Under the pieces are notes generated by a model. That model had not been told where the DNA came from. It was given only the letters and a program-made list of their open reading frames with translations, and searched no databases. Shown piece after piece: positions 1 through 5,031 of a DNA stretch of 7,192 nucleotides; the first letter of the stretch is position 1, and each line of letters opens with the position of its first letter. Both the position numbers and the translations under genes were made by a program. Source of the stretch: DASVXQ01 sp036392615 (lineage in GTDB: Bacteria; Actinomycetota; CALGFH01); assembly GCA_036392615.1 (NCBI GenBank), contig DASVXQ010000261.1, forward strand, positions 1-7,192, read 5' to 3'.

Positions 1-868
1 TGGCGGCATCCGGAGCGCGCATCGCCCGGGAGGTCAGCGGCGGCGTGACGGTCGAGGCGGTCCGCGAGACCTTGGGGTCCGCCGGGGCGGCCCGCTCGAC
101 GATCTGGCGCAGCCGCTCGCGCGCCTCGGCGGCCGGCGGGCGGCGCTCCGGCGCCTTGTCCAGCAACGATCCCAGCGCGCCGGCGAGCGCCCCGGCGCGG
201 GCCGGCGGGCGCGCGCCGCCGTGGACGATCCCGCCGGGGCCGCCCTCGAACGGGGTGACCCCCTCGACCGCCGTGTACATGGTGGCGCCGAGCGCCCACA
301 GGTCGGCCGGCGGCCCGGCCGGCTCGCCGCGGAGCTGCTCCGGCGTGGGCACCGGCGCCGGACGCGACGGCGGCACCACCGGCGCCAGCCCGAAGCCGGC
401 CAGCCTCACCGCGCCGTCGGGCGCGACCAGCACGTGGGCCGGCTGGAGGTCGAGGTGCGCCACGCCGGCGCGGTGGGCGCTCTCCAGCACCTCGAGCACC
501 TCGAGCCCGATGCGGGCCACCCGCCGCCAGGGAAGCTGGCCGTGCCGGTCGAGCAGCTCGCTCAGCGGCAGCCCGTCGGTCAGCTCGGTGACGACGAAGT
601 AGCGCTGGTCGTCGAGCAGCACGTCGAGCAGCCGGACGACGCCGGGATGCTCCAGCCCGGCGGCCGCCTGGGCGGCCTGAACGATCCGGGACCAGCGCCG
701 GTTGCGCTCCGCCTCGGACTCGCTCTGCGGCTCGATCTCCTCGACCGCCACCGGGTTGCCGTCGACCACGTCGGTGGCGCGCCAGACGACACCGGCCCGG
801 CCCTGGCGCAGGATGGTGTCCATCGAGTAGCGGTCGGCGATCAGCCGTTCACGGGCTGCCTGCGTCAT
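1..868 (-). CDS. Serine/threonine kinase-fold protein, probable pseudokinase (C-terminus off window)
   Basis: The reading frame starts at ATG (868-866) and stays open for 289 codons to the left edge, so the C-terminus is not seen. The fold is that of actinobacterial Pkn-type kinases: LRQGRAGVVW (20-29) sits where the glycine-rich loop belongs, LEHPGVVRLLDV (72-83) follows helix C, HLDLQPAHVLV (138-148) is the catalytic loop, TPEQL (175-179) replaces APE, and DLWALGATMY (189-198) is the conserved helix F region. The key residues are degenerate: the VAIK lysine is Glu43 (VAVEEI), HRD is HLD, the catalytic-loop lysine and asparagine are Gln142 and His145, and DFG is GFG (158-160). By alignment from memory, the helix C glutamate would be Ala65. 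Such proteins usually act as phospho-independent scaffolds or regulators; that role is inferred here. Codon use and the intact frame argue against a decaying gene. Residues 260-289 look like a disordered linker, and a membrane or sensor domain could follow outside the window. It is divergent from sdhC. Confidence 0.88.
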   Translation of the reverse strand, partial: MTQAARERLIADRYSMDTILRQGRAGVVWRATDVVDGNPVAVEEIEPQSESEAERNRRWSRIVQAAQAAAGLEHPGVVRLLDVLLDDQRYFVVTELTDGLPLSELLDRHGQLPWRRVARIGLEVLEVLESAHRAGVAHLDLQPAHVLVAPDGAVRLAGFGLAPVVPPSRPAPVPTPEQLRGEPAGPPADLWALGATMYTAVEGVTPFEGGPGGIVHGGARPPARAGALAGALGSLLDKAPERRPPAAEARERLRQIVERAAPADPKVSRTASTVTPPLTSRAMRAPDAA

Positions 869-879
869 GGTGGGGCGCT

Positions 880-909
880 ACTGTACGACCTCGGGGCACC
901 CCTCCCCAA
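880..909 (-). promoter_or_regulatory. Candidate promoter of the pseudokinase gene
   Basis: On the minus strand TTGGGG (909-904) and TACAGT (885-880) are separated by 18 nt and resemble -35 and -10 boxes. The -10 box ends 11 nt before the ATG at 868, so a start site 6-8 nt downstream would give an almost leaderless mRNA. Leaderless mRNAs are common in actinobacteria. I see no clear Shine-Dalgarno sequence in front of this ATG, which fits. This rests on motif reading only. Confidence 0.4.
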
Positions 910-958
910 ACCCCTGCTGAACAGCCAACTCCCCGCGAATCACCGCGCGTGGGGGCGA

Positions 959-967
959 TGGTACAGT
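959..967 (+). promoter_or_regulatory. Candidate extended -10 promoter of sdhCDAB
   Basis: TGGTACAGT reads as an extended -10 element (TGN followed by TACAGT at 962-967). It lies about 37 nt upstream of the sdhC start, predicting a leader of roughly 30 nt that contains the AGGAGG at 985-990. No convincing -35 box is present 17-18 nt upstream (the sequence there is AATCACC), which is tolerated with an extended -10. The same heptamer GTACAGT appears in the opposite orientation at 880-886. Confidence 0.4.
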
Positions 968-1003
968 CGGGGGCGGACCGATCCAGGAGGTGACAGGCGG
1001 GGG

Positions 1004-1378
1004 ATGCAGCGCCTCGGCACGCTCTACCGTGGCCGCGAGGGCATGTGGACGTGGGTCCTCCACCGCGTCTCCGGCGTGGCGATCCTGTTCTACCTGTTCG
1101 CGCACGTGGCGGACACCGCCCTGGTCAACGTCTCGCCCGAGGCCTACAACCGGGTGATCGGCACCTACCGGACGCCGCTGGTCGGCGTGCTGGAGATCGG
1201 CCTGGCGGTGATCGTGATCTTCCATGCGCTCAACGGCCTGCGCGTGATCCTGTTCGACTTCTGGTCCAAGGGCGTGGCCAGGCAGCGGCAGATGCTCTAC
1301 GTGCAGGCGGTGCTGTTCGTGGCGCTGGCGGTGCCGCCGGTGATCGCCATCGGCGCCAAGGTGCTGCGGGGAGAATGA
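1004..1378 (+). CDS. sdhC: Succinate dehydrogenase cytochrome b556 subunit SdhC
   Basis: A 124-residue membrane anchor subunit of respiratory complex II. With SdhD it holds SdhAB on the cytoplasmic face of the membrane and forms the haem b and quinone (in actinobacteria normally menaquinone) sites. Three hydrophobic segments are visible, near residues 20-41, 58-84 and 96-119. HRVSG (20-24) matches the quinone-site motif of the family; His34 (FAHV) and His74 in FHALNGLR (73-80) are the conserved histidines, candidates for haem ligation. DFWSKG (85-90) is typical of actinobacterial SdhC. The frame is open far upstream, but ATG 1004 is chosen because the family begins with a short GTLYRGREGMW-like N-terminus (here 5-15), AGGAGG at 985-990 precedes it with a rather long 13-nt spacing, and the upstream part overlaps the antisense pseudokinase. 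First gene of sdhCDAB. Confidence 0.95.
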   Translation: MQRLGTLYRGREGMWTWVLHRVSGVAILFYLFAHVADTALVNVSPEAYNRVIGTYRTPLVGVLEIGLAVIVIFHALNGLRVILFDFWSKGVARQRQMLYVQAVLFVALAVPPVIAIGAKVLRGE

Positions 1379-1379
1379 G

Positions 1380-1799
1380 GTGGGCATCGAGGCGACCCCC
1401 CGCTCCCCCGCCCGCCTGGGCGCGGGCGAGCGCGACCGGTCGGGCGGCCGCGGCAACTTCGAGCTCTACGCCTGGGTGTTCATGCGCGTCTCGGGCGTGC
1501 TGCTGGTGCTGCTGGTGCTGGCCCACTTCGCGATCATGCACGTGATCGACGGCGGCATCTCGCGGGTGAACTTCGCCTTCGTGTCGGGCCGCTGGTCCAA
1601 CCCGTTCTGGCGCGTCTACGACTTCGCCATGCTCACCCTGGCGCTGCTGCACGGCGGCAACGGCCTGCGGGTGATCATCGACGACTACGCGCGCGGCGGC
1701 GCGCGGCGGCTCGCCTACCAGGCGCTGAACGCCACCATCGTCGGGCTGACCTGGGTGCTCGGCTCGCTGACGATCTTCATCTTCACCCCCAAGGGCTGA
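1380..1799 (+). CDS. sdhD: Succinate dehydrogenase hydrophobic membrane anchor SdhD
   Basis: The second anchor subunit of complex II, 139 residues, pairing with SdhC around haem b. It has a soluble, arginine-rich N-terminal tail (1-26), then NFELYAWVFMRVSG (26-39) and three hydrophobic segments near 33-55, 80-100 and 115-135. LLHGGNGLRVIIDDY (89-103) is the family signature: the histidine is the likely haem ligand, and the Asp-Tyr pair corresponds to the quinone-site Asp-Tyr of E. coli SdhD. AFVSGRWSNPFW (66-77) is typical of actinobacterial SdhD. The start is GTG 1380, 1 nt after the sdhC stop, with GGGGAG (1368-1373) as ribosome binding site inside the end of sdhC. The next in-frame ATG (residue 35) would cut into the first membrane helix. 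Translational coupling with sdhC is likely. Confidence 0.94.
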   Translation: MGIEATPRSPARLGAGERDRSGGRGNFELYAWVFMRVSGVLLVLLVLAHFAIMHVIDGGISRVNFAFVSGRWSNPFWRVYDFAMLTLALLHGGNGLRVIIDDYARGGARRLAYQALNATIVGLTWVLGSLTIFIFTPKG

Positions 1800-1804
1800 C
1801 GGCG

Positions 1805-3538
1805 ATGACGGTGCGGCACTCCTACGACGTGGTGATCGTCGGCGCGGGCGGGGCCGGGCTGCGCGCGGCGCTGGAGGCGTCCGGGCGGGCGAAGACGGCG
1901 GTGCTCTCCAAGCTGTACCCGACCCGCTCGCACACCGGCGCGGCCCAGGGCGGCATGTGCGCGGCGCTGGCCAGCGTCGAGGACGACAACTGGGAGTGGC
2001 ACACCTTCGACACCGTCAAGGGCGGCGACTACCTGGTCGACCAGGACGCGGCCGAGATCATGTGCCGCGAGGCGATCGACGCGGTCTACGACCTCGAGCA
2101 CATGGGCATGCCCTTCGACCGGACTCCTGACGGGCGTATCGACCAGCGGCGCTTCGGCGGCCACACCCACGACCACGGCCAAGGCCCGGTGCGCCGCTCC
2201 TGCTACGCCGCCGACCGCACCGGCCACATGATCCTCCAGACGCTCTACCAGCAGAACGTCAAGCGCGGCACGACCTTCTTCAACGAGTTCTACGTACTCG
2301 ACCTGCTGCTGGCGGAGGGCCGCGCGGCCGGCGTGGTCGCCTACGAGCTGGCCACCGGCGAGCTGCACCTCTTCCGCGCCAAGTCGGTGGTCTTCTGCAC
2401 CGGCGGCTTCGGCAAGATGTTCAAGGTCACCTCCAACGCCCACGCGCTGACCGGCGACGGCCCGGCGGTGGTCTACCGGCGCGGCCTGCCGCTCGAGGAC
2501 ATGGAGTTCTTCCAGTTCCACCCCACCGGGCTGTACCGGCTGGGGATCCTGTTGTCCGAGGCGGCCAGGGGCGAGGGCGGCATCTTCCGCAACCGCGACG
2601 GCGAGGCGTTCATGGAGCGCTACGCCCCCATGATCAAGGACCTCGCCCCCCGCGACATGGCCAGCCGCGCGATCTACACCGAGATCCGCGAGGGCCGCGG
2701 CGCCGGGCCCGACGGCGACTACGTCTACCTGGACGTCAGCCACCTCGACCCGGCGGTGATCGACGCCAAGCTGCCGGACATCACCGAGTTCGCCCGCACC
2801 TACCTGGGCGTCGAGCCCAAGAAGGAGGGCGTGCCGATCCAGCCGACGGCGCACTACGCCATGGGCGGCATCCCCACCAACATCCACGCCGAGGTGGTGG
2901 CCGACCCGAACGACAGCGTGGTGCCCGGGCTCTACGCCGCCGGCGAGTGCGCCTGCGTCTCGGTCCACGGCGCCAACCGGCTGGGTACCAACTCGCTGCT
3001 CGACATCGTGGTGTTCGGCCGGCGCGCCGGCGTCGCCGCGGCCGAGCACGCCGCCGGGCTCGACTTCGCCGAGCTGCCCGACGACCCGGCCGCCGACGCG
3101 CGGCAGGCGCTCGAGGAGCTGGCCGGCCACCCCCGCGGCGAGCGGGCCGCCTCGATCCGCGCCGACCTCCAGACCGCGATGGACGTCCGCGCCGGCGTCT
3201 ACCGCACCGACGGGCTCCTCAAGGAGATGGAGGAGCAGCTCGACGACCTGCGGGGCCGCTACGACCGCGTGTGGGTGCAGGACGGCTCGCGCGCCTACAA
3301 CACCGACCTGATGGAGACCGTGGAGCTGGGCTTCCTGCTGGACCTCGCGGAGGCGCTGGTGGCCTCCGCCCGGGCCCGCACCGAGAGCCGCGGCGGCCAC
3401 TTCCGCGAGGACTTCCCCAAGCGCGACGACGAGCACTGGCTGCGCCACAGCCTGGCGTGGAAGGCCGGCGACGGGGTCAAGCTCGACTACAAGCCGGTCA
3501 CCATCACCCGATACCAGCCGATGGAGAGAACCTACTGA
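1805..3538 (+). CDS. sdhA: Succinate dehydrogenase flavoprotein subunit SdhA
   Basis: The catalytic subunit of complex II (577 residues; E. coli SdhA has 588), oxidising succinate to fumarate on a covalently bound FAD. The N-terminal dinucleotide-binding motif is VGAGGAG (12-18). His43 in TRSHTGAAQGG is the covalent FAD attachment site. The active-site set is complete: His239 (HPTG), Glu252 (SEAARGEGG), Arg283 (PRD, the proton-transfer arginine by homology with fumarate reductase), His350 (TAHYAMGG) and Arg392 (GANRLGTNS). The C-terminal helical domain follows and ends in an arginine- and tyrosine-containing tail, as usual. ATG 1805 lies 5 nt after the sdhD stop; AAGGG (1791-1795) is a modest ribosome binding site. 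The stop overlaps the sdhB start by one base. No residue expected of a working enzyme is missing. Fumarate reductase is the only real alternative, and the anchor genes favour SDH. Confidence 0.98.
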   Translation: MTVRHSYDVVIVGAGGAGLRAALEASGRAKTAVLSKLYPTRSHTGAAQGGMCAALASVEDDNWEWHTFDTVKGGDYLVDQDAAEIMCREAIDAVYDLEHMGMPFDRTPDGRIDQRRFGGHTHDHGQGPVRRSCYAADRTGHMILQTLYQQNVKRGTTFFNEFYVLDLLLAEGRAAGVVAYELATGELHLFRAKSVVFCTGGFGKMFKVTSNAHALTGDGPAVVYRRGLPLEDMEFFQFHPTGLYRLGILLSEAARGEGGIFRNRDGEAFMERYAPMIKDLAPRDMASRAIYTEIREGRGAGPDGDYVYLDVSHLDPAVIDAKLPDITEFARTYLGVEPKKEGVPIQPTAHYAMGGIPTNIHAEVVADPNDSVVPGLYAAGECACVSVHGANRLGTNSLLDIVVFGRRAGVAAAEHAAGLDFAELPDDPAADARQALEELAGHPRGERAASIRADLQTAMDVRAGVYRTDGLLKEMEEQLDDLRGRYDRVWVQDGSRAYNTDLMETVELGFLLDLAEALVASARARTESRGGHFREDFPKRDDEHWLRHSLAWKAGDGVKLDYKPVTITRYQPMERTY

Positions 3539-4236
3539 TGGACGTGACCCTGCGGGTCCGGCGCTTCAATCCGGAGACCGACCAGGCGTCGCACGTCGAG
3601 ACCTACCAGGTGCCCGCCGAGCCGATGGACCGGGTGCTCGACCTGCTGCACTACGTGAAGTGGAACATCGACGGCTCGCTGACCTTCCGCCGCTCCTGCG
3701 CGCACGGCGTGTGCGGCTCCGACGCGATGCTGATCAACGGTGCGAACCGGCTGGCCTGCAAGGTGCTGGTGCGTGAGCTGGGCGAGCAGATCTCGGTCGA
3801 GCCGCTGCGGGGCCTTGCGGTCAAGAAGGACCTGCTGGTCGACATGGACCCGTTCTTCGACTCCTACCGCGAGGTCCTGCCCTTCCTGATCAACGACGAG
3901 CCGGCGCCGGACACCGAGCGGCGCCAGTCGCCGGAGCAGCGCCGGCGCTTCGACGACACCACCAAGTGCATCCTCTGCGCCGCCTGCACGACCTCCTGCC
4001 CGGTGTTCTGGGCGGACGAGCGCTACTTCGGGCCGGCGTCGATCGTCAACGCGCACCGCTTCATCTTCGACTCGCGCGACCAGGGCGGCGCGGAGCGGCT
4101 GGACCTACTGAACGACAAGGAAGGGGTGTGGCGCTGCCGCACCACCTTCAACTGCACCGACGCATGCCCGCGCGGCATCAAGGTCACGCAGGCGATCCAG
4201 GAGGTCAAGCGGGCGCTGCTGTTCCGCAAGCCCTAG
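3538..4236 (+). CDS. sdhB: Succinate dehydrogenase iron-sulfur subunit SdhB
   Basis: The electron-transfer subunit of complex II, 232 residues, carrying electrons from FAD in SdhA to quinone in the SdhCD anchor. The N-terminal plant-ferredoxin-like domain binds [2Fe-2S] through Cys54, Cys59, Asp62 and Cys74; Asp in the third position is also found in E. coli SdhB and is not a defect. The C-terminal domain has CILCAACTTSCP (Cys144, 147, 150, 154) and CRTTFNCTDACP (Cys200, 206, 210), which together supply the ligands of the [4Fe-4S] and [3Fe-4S] clusters. The start is ATG 3538, sharing its A with the sdhA stop TGA (TGATG), with GGAGAG at 3523-3528 as ribosome binding site. The frame is open upstream into sdhA, but the family N-terminus begins at this ATG. 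Last gene of the operon; its stop lies 17 nt from the convergent neighbour. Confidence 0.97.
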   Translation: MDVTLRVRRFNPETDQASHVETYQVPAEPMDRVLDLLHYVKWNIDGSLTFRRSCAHGVCGSDAMLINGANRLACKVLVRELGEQISVEPLRGLAVKKDLLVDMDPFFDSYREVLPFLINDEPAPDTERRQSPEQRRRFDDTTKCILCAACTTSCPVFWADERYFGPASIVNAHRFIFDSRDQGGAERLDLLNDKEGVWRCRTTFNCTDACPRGIKVTQAIQEVKRALLFRKP

Positions 4237-4253
4237 CATCGCCCGCCGTCCCC

Positions 4254-4490
4254 TCAGTCCTCGACCTTCTTCTTGGTGGGCGGCAGCTCGCCGGTGACCC
4301 GCTCCCAGAGCTGGTCGACGAGCTTGCGCACCACCAGCACCGCCACAGCGGAGATGATCCCGAAGGCAATCCGCTTGGCGATCTTGCGCGCCTCCTCGGG
4401 CGCACGTTCAGTGAGCTTGCCCACCTTTTCCTCCATGCGCCTACGCGTTAGCTCGATTTCGCGCGCCGTTGCCGCCGCGGTTTCGCCCAC
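4254..4490 (-). CDS. Small membrane protein, DUF3618-like N-terminus with DUF4235-like C-terminus
   Basis: A 78-residue protein of unknown function. Residues 10-26 (REIELTRRRMEEKVGKL) resemble the DUF3618 signature, a charged helix of the type EIExTRxxLxxTVxxL. Residues 40-56 form one hydrophobic membrane segment, followed by RKLVDQLWERVTGELPPTKK (55-74), which resembles the tail of DUF4235 proteins (lysine/arginine, Trp, then GExPP). I recognise these families by pattern only. The GTG start at 4490 is chosen because an excellent AAGGAGGAG (4503-4495) sits 4 nt upstream and the DUF3618-like helix begins near it; ATG at residue 20 would remove that helix. The gene overlaps the end of the holin-family gene by 50 nt, so the two are co-translated. 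Its 5' part uses codons that are less G+C-rich than elsewhere (CTA, CGT, ACT, GAA), perhaps owing to the overlap. Role likely at the membrane with the holin-family partner (inference). Confidence 0.85.
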   Translation of the reverse strand: MGETAAATAREIELTRRRMEEKVGKLTERAPEEARKIAKRIAFGIISAVAVLVVRKLVDQLWERVTGELPPTKKKVED

Positions 4491-4938
4491 TGATCTCCTC
4501 CTTCAGCTCATTCGCGGTCTGCTTCAGCTCTTCTCTGGCCCTGTCCGGCGCGACCTTGGACTTCTTCAGGCGCGCCCGCCCGATGAGCGCCAGGATGCCC
4601 GCGATGATCGCCAGGCCACCGCCGATGATCAACAGCCCGATCCAGGCGGGACCGCCGATCGCGCTGGCCGCGGAGGCCAGCAGGAAGCCGAAGCCGTACA
4701 GCGCCAGCACACCCCCGGCCACCAGCAGGCTGCTGGCCTTCGCCGTCGAGGCGAGGCCCTCGGTCATCTCCTGCTTGGCGAGCATGACTTCCTGGCGGAC
4801 CAAGGTGGTGGCGTCGTCCGCCAGGCCACGCAGCAGCTCGGCGGTGGTCGGCTCGGTCCGGCGCGCGGGAAGCTCGCGCGCGTCCGGTGGGACCTCGATG
4901 CGGGCGTCACTTCCCCTGGGTGGTTGCTCGATCGCCAT
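4441..4938 (-). CDS. Actinobacterial holin-family (Holin-X / phage holin superfamily III type) membrane protein
   Basis: A 165-residue integral membrane protein of the type annotated 'phage holin family protein' in actinobacteria (Act-Holin-X). The order is a disordered N-terminus (1-30), an amphipathic helix TTAELLRGLADDATTLVRQE (31-50) leading to VMLAKQEM, two membrane helices near 69-91 and 97-120 joined by a short GGPAW turn, and a charged C-terminal helix (121-150) with an Arg/Asn/Gly-rich tail. Despite the name, chromosomal copies sit in housekeeping regions and there is no endolysin or other phage gene here, so a lytic role is unlikely; the function is unknown. ATG 4938 follows a purine-rich GGGGGGAGG that ends 2 nt before it. 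First gene of a two-gene unit; the downstream gene's ribosome binding site lies inside this one. GC at third positions is a little lower than in sdh. Confidence 0.85.
   Translation of the reverse strand: MAIEQPPRGSDARIEVPPDARELPARRTEPTTAELLRGLADDATTLVRQEVMLAKQEMTEGLASTAKASSLLVAGGVLALYGFGFLLASAASAIGGPAWIGLLIIGGGLAIIAGILALIGRARLKKSKVAPDRAREELKQTANELKEEISGRNRGGNGARNRANA
4495..4503 (-). promoter_or_regulatory. Strong Shine-Dalgarno inside holin gene, fixing the GTG start of the 78-residue ORF
   Basis: AAGGAGGAG followed by ATCA and then GTG (4490). This is one of the best anti-16S matches in the window, lying within the coding sequence of the upstream gene. It decides the start of the DUF3618-like gene in favour of GTG 4490 over the internal ATG at residue 20. 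Confidence 0.75.
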
Positions 4939-4967
4939 GTCCTCCCCCCTTCCGATTCATTCTCGTA

Positions 4968-4977
4968 GGGCATGCCC
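4968..4977. repeat. Perfect palindrome GGGCATGCCC upstream of the holin-family gene
   Basis: A 10-bp perfect dyad located 30-39 nt upstream of the ATG at 4938, in the 93-nt spacer between the 2H-Nudix gene and the holin-family gene. The position would suit an operator or the promoter region of the holin/DUF3618 unit. In GC-rich DNA a 10-bp palindrome can arise by chance, so no function is assigned. Confidence 0.3.
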
Positions 4978-5000
4978 GGTTTGCTTGAGCACGGATCATT

Positions 5001-5018
5001 GGGGGAGGAGATACCCCC
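5001..5018 (-). terminator. Possible weak hairpin terminator after the trpS/2H-Nudix unit
   Basis: GGGGG (5001-5005) and CCCCC (5014-5018) can pair around an 8-nt loop, 14 nt beyond the stop codon of the 2H-Nudix gene. There is no T-run after it on the minus strand. Actinobacterial terminators often lack one, but a 5-bp stem is weak evidence. The same stretch reads GGGTAT on the minus strand (5016-5011), which could instead be a -10 box of a stress sigma factor for the holin gene. Confidence 0.22.
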
Positions 5019-5031
5019 TGGAGACGGCCCG

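Noticed and set aside
1..868. Degenerate kinase as a decaying pseudogene
   Set aside because: There is no stop or frameshift in 289 codons, the codon bias is typical and the structural motifs are kept, which fits a maintained pseudokinase better than decay.
221..1003. N-terminal extension of sdhC to an ATG at 221
   Set aside because: It is Arg/Pro/Gly-rich, overlaps the antisense kinase-fold gene with clear motifs, and makes an SdhC three times the family length. ATG 1004 has AGGAGG upstream and the family N-terminus.
1715..3448. A 577-codon open frame antisense to sdhA, equal in length to SdhA itself
   Set aside because: The strong G/C third-position bias of sdhA removes stops from this antisense frame. 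The protein is a low-complexity Val/Gly/His/Arg-rich string without family motifs, while SdhA has every active-site residue.
2947..3537. N-terminal extension of sdhB inside sdhA
   Set aside because: It is a shadow frame of sdhA. The SdhB family starts at ATG 3538, which has a ribosome binding site and the typical stop-start overlap.
4237..4253. Terminator between sdhB and the convergent gene
   Set aside because: The gap of 17 nt contains no inverted repeat.
4441..4938. Holin-family gene as evidence of a prophage
   Set aside because: No endolysin, structural, integrase or att-like sequence is present. Chromosomal Holin-X genes in actinobacteria are housekeeping neighbours despite the name.
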